DNA from: Mortierella sp. BCC40632
Lineage: Eukaryota > Mortierellomycota > Mortierellomycetes > Mortierellales > Mortierellaceae
Assembly (NCBI GenBank): GCA_011634665.1
Contig: WAEK01000005.1
Coordinates: forward strand, 3,171,001 to 3,235,000
Direction of reading: 5' to 3'
Length of the DNA: 64,000 bases
Below are positions 1 through 9,140 of this stretch, piece by piece (the first letter of the stretch is position 1; each line of letters opens with the position of its first letter). A model generated the notes under the pieces. It did not search any database and was not told the origin of the DNA. It saw only the letters and a list, made by a program, of their open reading frames with translations. Position numbers and translations under genes: made by a program.

Positions 1-1096
1 TGATTCCAATTGCTGCTGATAACAGAGAGGATGACTGAGACACTTCCTTGACTTCGACTGGGGGCGACATAGGTGCAAGTTCCCAGCTTGGCAAATCAAG
101 TGGGTTTCTGTCATCCAGAGCTGACGTTTGAATAGTACTAGCCATAGTCTTTGATGGCGCCAACACTTTCAGAGAGGACGGGGGATCCGACATGACAAGT
201 CCTGTCTGATAGGTATCATACGGCACTCGGCCCTTTGATAGCGGACCAATAGAGTCGAAGCCCTCTGCGCTCTCCACCGCTATAGCACTCAAGTGGAGCG
301 AATCTCGTTGAGTAAGTGCCTGCTGTTGGGTATTGCCTGGATGAGAGTGCTTCATAGGTTGTCTTGGATGTCTAAATGCGCGAGGTGCAGATCCGAGCAC
401 TAATGTAGAGGTTTGATGTTGTGAGGCGACCGCCCCTGTGTCGATAGGCGAGGTCCCATTCTCTTCTACAGAAGTAACCAGGCCCTCGAGATCGCAGCTT
501 GAGAATGAAGGGCTTGGAAGCTCCAGAGGAGCGATTGGTACACGACAAATTGTGGCCATGCCGCCTGGTGCTGGGCTATCGTTATCTGGAGACTCTTCCG
601 GCAGCTGTCGATATGGGGCGGAGGTTTTGATTGGATACGGATACGCCCCAGACTGGCCAAAGTTATTGTAGAGGTCTGTTACGTCCACCTTGATATTGTC
701 GCTTGCTGAGTGGAGTTCCCCAGTACTGGATATTGAACTCTGAAGTCCTGAGGACAAGTTTGTTTCTCGTGAAGAGTATGCTGCCGTATCCGCGCTTTCG
801 AGTGATTGTGACAAGTATGCATCCTGGATCGAAGTATAGCCTGGGCTAACGTTCAAATTTTCAGAAGTTCCGTTATCAGAAGAGATGGGTGATGGTATTG
901 GAGATGGGATGTACTGTGGGGCACGAGGTAACGTATCCATGCCATTCTCTTGAGCGCAAGTTGTCGCCCCAGGCTTTGCTATTGGAAACTGGCTGAGAGA
1001 ACCAAAGATTGCTGTGGTTGTGGCCAAGTGGTACTGATTGGGTGCAGGACTTGAAGAGCGTTTGACTATCAAGACTCCAGCAACAGCAACGGACGG
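1..1096 (-). CDS. C-terminal part of a single-pass membrane protein, partial at the window edge
   Basis: A minus-strand frame with no stop for 365 codons runs from 1096 to the left edge, so the 3' end lies outside the window. The first decoded residues (SVAVAGVLIVKR) look like the cytoplasmic end of a transmembrane helix followed by basic residues; the rest is a long Ser/Pro/Thr-rich tail with PSPIPSP-type and PPV stretches and no enzyme motif. This suggests a type I membrane protein with a disordered cytoplasmic tail, for example a cell-surface sensor, but no family is recognised. A TAA at 1097-1099 lies in frame just before the hydrophobic run. Either the gene is broken there or an exon border falls there that I could not place. 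HAM1 lies upstream on the same strand. Confidence 0.5.
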
Positions 1097-1346
1097 TTAG
1101 ATTACGAAAGAGCTGGCTACAGAGGCCACGGACTGGGTGCCGACAGGAGCCCAGATTGTCTCAAACAAGGATAAGGTTACCTTCAGCACCCTTCTGGGTA
1201 TTGACACTCAGCTTTGGCTCTTTTAGACTGACATTGAAGGTTGATGCTTAAACGAAGAATAAAAAAAAAAAAAAAAAAAAGTAAAGTGCTCCCAGTTAGA
1301 ACAGAGTGAATGCCATGAGCAGCGCGCCTTGAGGCAGAATACTTAC

Positions 1347-1398
1347 ATTCGCCTTCAATTTGCTCCATTAGTTGTTGGAGAACAGAAGAGTCTAGCAT
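1347..1398 (-). CDS. Candidate first exon of the membrane-protein gene
   Basis: ATG at 1398 opens a 17-codon stretch (MLDSSVLQQLMEQIEGE plus one base) that ends at a strong GTAAGT donor at 1346. Reading on without splicing runs into the A/T tract near 1260-1280. No acceptor restores a stop-free join to the frame below 1096. The best, an AG just before TGTCAATACC, reads through a stretch resembling an extracellular juxtamembrane segment (APVGTQSVASVASSFVI) and then meets the TAA at 1097. The link to the downstream frame is inference. Confidence 0.35.
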
Positions 1399-1667
1399 TG
1401 GTCAAGGCCATGGTCGAAAATCACATTAGTAACGACAACATTGATGTATGAGGAGCACACATTTGATACTCAACGTACTGTCTAGACTAGTCATGGTCAA
1501 CACAACGGAAAATGGGGATGGGCGAGTGAGGTAAAGAGTAGAGAGAGTATCGTTTTGCAGCAGAGACAGACAGCGGAGAGAAAGCCTTTCCCCTTCTTCT
1601 CCTTCCCCCCTATTCGGAGGTCACGCAGCTTGGATCCAGTCTGCACCGATTTTTTTTTCTTCTCGTT

Positions 1668-2762
1668 TTATTCGCTTTCCAAAAATTCCCGCAGCTTGGC
1701 CAAAGCACGGGATCGATGAGAAATGGAGTTTTTGACGTCCTTGTCCATTTCGGCATATGTGGTTTCAAACCCATCAGGCAAGAAGACAGGATCCCAACCA
1801 AACGTTGTGGGGCCACGGGCCGGCACAATAGATCCCTATCGGATATATATTACAGGAGTAGGCTATCAGCACCATTATAAAAAAAAAAAAAACCTAGCAA
1901 TAGCAACAGCGCTCAATAAGGATCATCCGTTAACTTACATCCGTCCGTCCTTCAAATAAGATAGGCTCGGTGCCTGGGCCTTTTGAAAGAGCAAAGGTGC
2001 AGAGAGCAAAAGCCGAGCGATCGTCAAAGCCATCAAGCATCCGGTTCAATCCATCATGACCAACTCCATCCAAAAACCACTTGCTACAAAGGAGTACGCC
2101 CAAATGCCAACGTGATTAATCTAGCTGTGTTATTACCAAGGACGTCGTCACTGACAAAGCAAGTTTAGGGCAGACATACATGTATGGCCCAGGGAGACCA
2201 TTCAACGCATTGAATCCAAGACTCGTGTCCTCAGTGATAACGGGGCCTTTCACCTAAGAGTAGCGGCAACTATTTGTGAGATCGAGACAATGAATTGGCT
2301 TACTACACCCGCCAGCATTCTTTGGTTTTAGACCTACGATGTCGGCAGCCATCTTGCACTTTTCTCTGGAGACATCCTGAGTAGTTCCTTGGAATTCGGG
2401 CACTACAAACGTGGTTTGATTAGCATGGGCCAAGTCTCACAAAAGCTCCAGGGTAAAAAAGAGACACTTACAGTCGATTTTGACCGACTCAATCTCGAAG
2501 TGAGATCCAAGGATCTGCTGGACCTCGCGAAGCTTGTTTTGGTTGCCTGCAATTCATAATTCACGTATCAAAGCGACTGTTGGTTGGTGCTGCTTGGACA
2601 GAGAGTGCGCGTGTGTGTAAAAGAATAAATAAAAAATAAAATCATACCTGTGACAAAAACTAAACAAGAGAAAGGCCGCGCATGGTTAGAAGGGCAGCAA
2701 CAAAGAATTACAGACACATTTCACAACATGCTCAACCAAGGTGTACCGAGTTTCTTCAACAT
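1668..2762 (-). CDS. HAM1: Inosine triphosphate pyrophosphatase (HAM1/ITPase)
   Basis: Hydrolyses ITP, dITP and XTP to monophosphates, keeping deaminated purines out of nucleotide pools; soluble cytosolic enzyme. Seven exons, all phases consistent: 2747-2762, 2648-2659, 2472-2546, 2338-2402, 2180-2253, 1939-2083 and 1668-1835, giving 184 residues, the normal family length. Start [19 protein letters not shown] contains the N-terminal nucleotide-binding TGNxxKLxEV motif. Further hallmarks are [28 protein letters not shown], the [11 protein letters not shown] loop, ETTYAEM and the C-terminal SHRSRAL. Introns begin GTACAC, GTATGA, GTAAGT, GTAGGT, GTATGT and GTAAGT. Exon 2 is only 12 nt (residues FVT and parts of the flanking codons). 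Divergent from the RRM gene with 191 bp between start codons. Confidence 0.95.
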
Positions 2763-2953
2763 GGTCGAGTAGCGGGTTTTGATTTCTGTTGACGCTCTGC
2801 CTTCCTTGACTCTTGTCCTCCCAGTCCAGTTTTACATTTCGAGGCAATGTGGCTTCGCACAATGCAAACATTTGGATTGTAGGCAAATTCTGCACTTTTT
2901 TTTTTTTTTTTTTTTCCCAGATTCCCTTCCCCATCCCTAGTCACGAAAGCAAC
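2763..2953. promoter_or_regulatory. Shared divergent promoter of HAM1 and the RRM gene
   Basis: The 191 bp between two opposed start codons hold an uninterrupted T run at about 2896-2915, the kind of dA:dT tract that excludes nucleosomes in fungal promoters. No TATA box was seen. Promoter function is inferred from position and composition. Confidence 0.5.
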
Positions 2954-4963
2954 ATGGAAGAAAGGCTGCAAGAAAAGTTTGCCCTTGTTCAGCAAATGAA
3001 GAAGGTGCGAGCCTTTTTGTAGCTCAGGAAGAATGATTCCGACCACCTTACCCGTGCCCTTCGTTTTTCAACCCCGTTTTGACCCAATCCTCCTTACATT
3101 CCCTTTGACCACTCATTAGGAAAAGGAGCTGAAGGATGCCAAGGCAAAAGAAACTCAGCCTGTTGACATCTTTGCTCTAGCTGGAGTGAATCTGCCCCCG
3201 GGCAATGCTTTGAGGAATCTCAACCCAACTGCCCGACATGATCCTCAACCCTTTCCAGCGGCGACAGGAGGCACCTTGAAGAGATCTCGAAAGGAACGAG
3301 GCTCCCGCCCTCAGAGTACTGAGGGTAGCATCACTGCCAGCTTATCGGCGGAAGGTCATTTGGACGAAGAGGTTGAGGCACCTATTAAGCAGAAGAGACC
3401 GTTGACCTCAAGCGATAGTGCGTCTGACTATGAGGCCATTCAAACTACTCAGGTCGAATGGGGTAGCACAGTAAGTGATGGGAGAGCTATGAATCCAAAG
3501 TGTCAGTGTCAGAAGTGAATCAGGTGCTAACTCTGCTCTGTCGACCTTTGCTCTTTATCTTTGAAAGGACTTGTCAATGCAGCAACCATCTGTATCAGAA
3601 CAGCTAGACGGTCAGGATCAGGGAGATATGACGATGGAGTACCAGCAAAGCCGTTCAAGCACAACACCTCCTACACCAGTCCCATCTCCCCCGAGAAGCC
3701 AAGGACGATCGCCCACGACACTTCTGGCAAAAGATATGACCCACAACGTCCATAGTCGAGCTGGAAGCATTGATGAAAACGAGGAAATGATCGTCGACAT
3801 GTTTGGCCGTTCAGTGCCTCGATCACGCCACCACTCATCGGACGAAGGCTCAGATTCTGAATGCGAGAACGAGTAAGTGCCATTCGCTATTTGCTTGAAC
3901 TATAAAAAAAAATACCAGACAAAATCTTTGGTCTGTTCCCTGATTCAGGCTTCAACATCCTCATTCATCACTGCTCACTGCCTGTAGCCTATCGAAGCGA
4001 CGACGCAGAGGTCGTCTCGACGATGATGACGCACACCGCCACAGACACGCATACTACCGAACTAGCCGCTACCGCTCTAGGTCTAGGTCTCGATCACAGT
4101 CAAGATCGCGCTCTCGCTCTCCTGGCAGGCGTTATCGGAGATCACGATCTAGATCATCGAGTCCATATTATTCTCGCTCTAGAGATGACTATCGAAGGCG
4201 ATACCGTTCTGGCAACGAGAAGGACTATGGGCGTGACCTTTCTGGGGATGAACAGTCTCTCAACCCAACGGAAGAACTGGATCCATACAGGGCAGCGAGC
4301 CGGTACCTTGATACAGCATTCTATCCCACCAAAATCTATGTTGGAAATCTACCAGGATCAATCTCTCTGACTACTCTCAGGACATTGTTTTCGCCCTATG
4401 GAGAAATCGACGACATGAATTTGGTGGAAGGGAAAGACTTTGGATTCATCACGTACAAGTCCCCAGACGGGGCACAGCTGGCTCTCAGTAAGATGAATGG
4501 GGCCATCGTCGAAGGAACGTCCATTCGAGTGAATAGAGCCAAGATTCCAGAGAGGAATCGCCGCGGATTTGCAGGGGTTGCTTGGATGGACGAGGATGGA
4601 GAACTTGCGAGGTTGGAAGAAGAGCAGCATCAACAGGCTGCAGCCATTGCAAGCGGATTCATGCAGCCTGTTCAACCGTTATCAATGTCCGAGGCATCTC
4701 AAGAGGAGAGCCCAAAGCGTTCGCAGTCCTCTCCCACAAGGGAAGCAAGAGTCTCCTCAGCCTCACGCACCATCGATACGATATCGGCAGTTGAGACTGC
4801 AGCACCGACATCTCGGCCATCTTATTCAAAGCCCCGGTCACCAAAGTTGCCTCCACGGCCAACAGGTACCGCATCGTACCCTCCGGCTGGCATGGACCCA
4901 AGAGCAGCCATGGCAGCAAGTCGTGGATCCAACCGACGCATCCTTCGATATGATGACTTGTAA
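2954..4963 (+). CDS. RS-domain and RRM-containing RNA-binding protein, splicing-factor type
   Basis: Probably a nuclear RNA-binding protein acting in pre-mRNA splicing or mRNA processing. Exons 2954-3004, 3120-3470, 3568-3872 and 3988-4963 join in phase to 560 residues. ATG at 2954 starts a short charged segment (MEERLQEKFALVQQMKK). A low-complexity Ser/Pro region follows, then an RS-like domain at about residues 247-310 (RYRSRSRSRSQSRSRSRS). A single RRM starts near residue 352, with RNP2 IYVGNL and RNP1 KDFGFITY near 385. The tail is Pro/Ser-rich and ends RRILRYDDL. Arg-Ser before the RRM is the reverse of classical SR proteins, so it is SR-like rather than a standard SR factor. Two AG acceptors for exon 4, at 3948 and 3987, are both in frame and differ by 13 residues. 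An AATAAA lies at 5121. Confidence 0.88.
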
Positions 4964-5263
4964 ATTCTCGTCAAGCCTGTCGCCATCATCCCGAATCCCC
5001 ACTCTACACTCTTGATATCAATTTTGTCCCCATAGTAGCCGCACTTGTAACAATAGCACTTTTTTTTTCTCCCCCTTTTGAGTGAAGCATGTATGGATAG
5101 TAGTGCAAATCATATTGCCAAATAAAGGGTAGTCTTGCTCCATTTAATCTCTTTTACTGAGTGTGATATTGAAATGGGGCTGGCGGCTTGTTGAGAAGGG
5201 AGGACAAGAAAAAGATGATGATGATGATGATGATGATGAATCAGTTGTTGAGGCTCTATTGTG
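4964..5263. other. Convergent 3' region with an ATG/GAT trinucleotide repeat
   Basis: Holds the 3' UTR of the RRM gene (AATAAA at 5121-5126) and that of OST4, which converge. A (GAT)n run lies at about 5213-5239; on the other strand it would read as polyhistidine, but nothing else supports coding. Confidence 0.6.
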
Positions 5264-5386
5264 CTATTGAGAAGCGGACTGGACAGGGTTGGCATTAACG
5301 GCTACGAAATGGTAGGCCACGATGAGAAGCATGGCTACGCAGCAAAGGCCGTTGGCGAAGGCTGTGAGTTGATTGTCGTCGATCAT
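5264..5386 (-). CDS. OST4: Oligosaccharyltransferase subunit OST4 (mini membrane protein)
   Basis: OST4 is a very small membrane subunit of the ER oligosaccharyltransferase that steadies the Ost3/6-Stt3 contact during N-glycosylation. The frame encodes 40 residues: start MIDDNQLTAFANGLCC, one transmembrane helix (about residues 10-30) and the YHFVAVN segment at the membrane exit. This matches the family pattern of MI(S/T)D-x-QL at the start, one helix, then YHxVAVN. The usual family length is 35-40 residues. The ATG directly follows CCTAG with TTTAAC upstream, so a 5' UTR intron probably ends at the start codon. Easily missed because of its size. Confidence 0.85.
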   Translation of the reverse strand: MIDDNQLTAFANGLCCVAMLLIVAYHFVAVNANPVQSASQ

Positions 5387-5733
5387 CTAGGTATCCATCA
5401 AGAGAATGCGCGTTAAACAAAAGTCCATGGAGAGAGCAGCCGTCAAGGAAGAGAGCATCCGTTAGGCATTGTCCCTCTCATCCTTCCTCTCATCTTGCCT
5501 TACAGTCAGGTTATATTGCGCGTAGAAGTGGAGATGGCAATTTAGAAAGAAATCTGCCATAGAAAAAGGGGAAGAAGAAAATTTGGGCGGGCCCAGCCGC
5601 GAAAGCCACGTCACATCGATGCAATCGATGAAAGCCGAGTCCTGCTCGCCAACCTGTCCATGCCGACTGTAATCTCCACCCTTTGTACCCTCTTTTCTCC
5701 GTCCGCCTCCTTGACTCTTAGAGTATCCCACGC
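5387..5733. promoter_or_regulatory. Intergenic region between divergent starts
   Basis: Lies between OST4 (minus) and the broken plus-strand gene starting at 5734. It probably holds the OST4 5' UTR intron and both promoters; the AG just before the OST4 ATG supports the intron. No TATA box or named site was recognised. Confidence 0.35.
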
Positions 5734-7260
5734 ATGTCTCTTGAATCGCATACTATTGTAGAATTCATTGGGCTACTTCCCCATTCCCCTGAAGGCCTAG
5801 TAATGGTCTGTCCAACTGACACTATTACCTCAAAGAGGAGAGGGAGAGAGAGATTTCGAGCTCTGCTTTGTTTTTCTTCTATCGGTCGAATCTACTCTTT
5901 TCTGCCAATAGTTAAGACGGGCCGATGCACTGCTTTCTGCTCGGCCACCAGGTTGTAAAACGTACCTTGGGGAGGTCTCAAAGAGTATTGTGTATGTACC
6001 GACAACAAACACCTGACCGAGATCAAGTACAAGAATCTTGAATTGCCTTGCTTGATAGCCCCCAAAGATTCACGCCATCCTGCGGCGTCTTGACAACTTG
6101 TGAATCACGGTCAGAAAGTAGCAGCTCGATATGGTTGTGCCTTCATGATTTGATTGGGAGATCATCCGTACAGGACTGACTGCAACTCTTTCAGTTTGAA
6201 TCAGTGGAAGAGAATCCTGAAGTCGTTAGTCTGGATGGTATCACGAAGTGCTTCCCTTTTGCACATATACAGCTGGCCTAGATTTGCGGTCTCGGAGAGA
6301 GTTGATATGTTGTTTGATTTCCTCCATAGAACTGTAAGCTGCAGTCTCACCCCAGCCTTCACCCCAGCCTTTCCCTGTTTGCGAATAGTTAGACCCTCCT
6401 TAGCAACATCGGAGGTAGTCTCTTGATCAGAAAGCCCAACCCTTTGAATCTAAGGAAGTTTTGCGCGTCCACATGAACCAGTACTATTAGAAGCATGCGA
6501 GTATTCGAGAAGTCTGGACTGAACGATTGTCGGGGCAGTTGCTTCAGTGGAACACTCTCTCAGTCCAAGCTAACGAGCTCTCTCCGCTGTGAAAGACACG
6601 AAATGATGCCCTACCGGTTCAGAAAAACAAATTGGCGACAGGACTTACTGGCCATGACCAAGTCAATGAGTTCACAGTGGTAGATCAACCTCTGCGGAGA
6701 ATATCCACTTCCTGCCTGTGTTATAAGTAAACCATACTACGTTAATAGTTCTTTTTTACTATTATTATTCTTTCAGAGGGTCTTAATCTCATCTTCTGTG
6801 GATGAGTGCCATTTTGATGAAGAGGACGAGGACATGAGGGAAAGTCCAAAAGTCGTTGAAAGAGTATCCAACCGCCATTGACTTTAAATCTGTCTTAAGC
6901 AGTCAGTGAAGAGTGCAAGGATGTGCTGGAATCAATGGCAGAAAAGTGGAAGATTCATCTTGCTATTAACTCTCGCCTTGTCCTCGTCCCTAATCAGGGA
7001 AAGGAGCAGGGACTGGAAGAACAGGGCTAGGAACAAAAAACTCCTGAAAAGATGCTTCATGGAGGCACTCCTTGCCTTCGCCCCCGCCCAGTGAGGCGTG
7101 GTGATTGGCGATACCCTATTACCACTGGCGGAGCCATTTAGGAATCTGTCACACAGCCACCTCCTACAAAACCTGATGCCAAATTGCCAATACGACCGCC
7201 GCCAGGCACAGTTGTTATGGTTGCAGATTGCACTGGGTGGGAATCTAGTTAAATGGTTGA
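5734..7260 (+). pseudogene. Degraded multi-exon gene, family not recognised
   Basis: Several plus-strand stretches read like real protein but cannot be joined without stops or frame changes. They are MSLESHTIVEFIGLLPHSPE (5734), FESVEENPEVVSLDGITKC (about 6190), RFAVSERVDMLFDFLHRT (about 6280), HASIREVWTERLSGQLLQW (about 6494), NDALPVQKNKLATGLTGHDQ (about 6603), SVDECHFDEEDEDM (about 6800), KSLKEYPTAIDFKSVLSS (about 6852) and ECKDVLESMAEKWKIHLAI (about 6911). Further on, in-frame TAG and TAA codons split readable sequence (LPIRPPPGTVVMVADCTGWE near 7180). A splice acceptor (ATTAG) precedes 6494. I read this as one decaying host gene; misplaced introns explain some breaks but not the repeated in-frame stops. 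No family assigned. Confidence 0.45.
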
Positions 7261-8116
7261 TTTGTAAGACATTGGTTGGGTGCTATTTCTTGAAGTCGTT
7301 GAGCTCGGTGCAGGATAGCGTTGTTGTACAAGTCAGAAGTGGCATGGCTGCCGGGGGAGCTGGAGATAAAGTCGCAACCGGTGGTGCTGGAGGTGCTGGA
7401 GGTGCTGGGGGGAACATAGCCACTGAAGGTACAATTGGTATCAAGAGAGTCGTCAATTTTCAGCTTCTCGATGGCCTTGATGAGCAGCCACGTTTTGAAT
7501 GACTTTCACCTTGCCTCACTTCGCTCAACCTCAGGAGGAAGTTGTTGCATCGGCTTACTTGACAGTCTAGTACCTCCGTTGTCATCGTCATCGTCATCAC
7601 CCCAAGGATCCTGCCCCTGACTGTTGATAGGCAGCAAATATCTGGGACTGTATTGGACAGGGCTCATTCAGAGGTAAGGTAACTCATAAGAGCGGCATGT
7701 GTCGCCAACCTCCTATAGCCTACATTAAAACTAGACATTGAGCCGCCTAGGCTCGATGACAAGAACAATATTGTGGTACCAACCATGCCTTCATCCTTTG
7801 TCTGTGATCAAGTAATGGCGTGAATATGCATGTATTTTTTTTTTCTTTATTCCTCACCTCCCAACTCAACTGTAAAAAGGGCTCGCTCTTTGGATTCAAG
7901 GGATCCAAATCCACTCCATTCTTTATTCCTCATCCCTCCACCTCCCAAAGTAAGCATCCATCTCTTCTCACTCATAATATTCAGACTCTGCTATTCTCAC
8001 TCTATTCCCTACACTATGGTCTTTTCACTCTGTCCTCTCCTTCCTCACTAATTTTCTTGTCCTCTCTTCTTCTTTGCTCACAGGATGCTATCGCGTTGCA
8101 TCTAACGTGATTGGAC
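7261..8116. other. No clear gene; GGTGCTGGA tandem repeat and pyrimidine-rich leader
   Basis: A GGTGCTGGAGGTGCT repeat lies near 7380-7412. From about 7830 to 8085 the plus strand is strongly C/T-rich and ends in a TTTGCTCACAG acceptor-like site, as in fungal promoters and 5' UTR introns, just ahead of a short ORF. Nothing else could be supported. Confidence 0.3.
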
Positions 8117-8251
8117 ATGGCGGAAAACAAAGTCGCTTCTGCGGAGCCAAGCATTTACTCTGAGGAACGAAGTCAACAACGGGAAGTCCTACGTTCATTA
8201 TCTGAAGCCAACAAACCTTTCCTGTTTAGTCTCTCTTCAACTTCACTCGGG
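8117..8251 (+). CDS. Small ORF after a pyrimidine-rich leader, unrecognised
   Basis: ATG at 8117 starts a 44-residue frame (MAENKVASAEPSIYSEERSQ...) ending at TGA 8249-8251. Its start looks like a genuine hydrophilic N-terminus. The upstream C/T-rich tract and CACAG acceptor fit a transcribed unit, possibly the first exon of a disrupted gene. No homologue is recognised. Confidence 0.25.
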
Positions 8252-8819
8252 TGATACCACTAATAGAGAAACCGACTAGCTGGATATCCCCTCCTAGCTG
8301 ACACAGAACCCGCTTCTTTCTCTCGCAAGCACAACGAGCGAATAAAAGAAGAGAGGGTGGGACAGGGAAGTATCGCTGGCTTCGTGTAATGAACATAAGA
8401 CTGACTCCTTTTTCGTCTTTGTTCCTCATTCTCTGCTCTTCCGACAATCGACTTATTTCTGCTAATTGTACACTGTATTGTCAGCTAAAGGCACTGTAAT
8501 GAGCATCTTTGATAACAGGCCGCGATGAATTGAATCATCGATTATCATTGATTTGAAAAAGAAGCCCAAGGGGAAGTCAGTGAGTGAGTGAGTAGAAAGA
8601 GTGATAGGTAACCGACAAGTGACAGGATCAATGGGCTCAGAAAGAAACAGAAATGGTAAAAGCGATTCCTCCTGAGGAGATGGAGATGAAAATTGAGAGA
8701 GAACTATGAAAGTAAAGATATGAAAGCGAAGATATGTGTGTGTGTGTGTGATAAACTGAAAATATGGAGTTGGTGAAAAAAAAAAAAAAAAAAAAACAAA
8801 CAGAGAAGAACAGGTTTGT
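8252..8819. other. No gene seen; simple repeats
   Basis: Contains a (TG)n run at about 8734-8750 and a poly(A) run at about 8776-8796. Reading frames here are short and composition-driven. Confidence 0.4.
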
Positions 8820-9119
8820 TGAGACTGAAGAGGAGACTACTTGACCTTTTTTTTCTGTTTCTTCTTTCTGATTTTAGTCTGTCGTGAACTGTTTATTGTG
8901 GGCTGCATAACATGGCCAATAAAGAATATGAAGTTGTCATTCCTCTTATCTTGGAGAAGGGAGCGTGTGCTAAGCTTCAAGATGTAACAGATGTAGGATT
9001 CTGAGTGTCTTGAGCTTCTTGTACTACATGCTATGGTATGAACTGCTGACCCACTGTCCCCCAATCCACTGACCGAAGACACAAGCTTCCCTCCAGGATT
9101 CCTTAGGATGATCTTTATG
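8820..9119. repeat. Direct repeat copy A beside the nuclease-like gene
   Basis: Matches 12834-13011 in the same orientation, beginning GAGACTGAAGAGGAGACTAC and ending in a shared block around CCAATCCACTGACCGAAG and GGATTCCTTAGGA. The second copy lacks internal stretches. Copy A lies just beyond the stop codon of the nuclease-like gene. Confidence 0.75.
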
Positions 9120-9140
9120 AAACGTTATTGCTAAACGCTC

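Noticed and set aside
5110..5295. Minus-strand ORF with eight histidines
   Set aside because: The polyhistidine comes from a (GAT)n repeat in a 3' region, and the frame overlaps OST4, which explains the conservation-like text better.
1097..7260. Alternative genetic code with TAA/TAG read as Gln
   Set aside because: HAM1, RRM, OST4 and the nuclease-like gene end at ordinary TAA or TAG codons at the expected protein ends, so the internal stops are mutations or misplaced introns.
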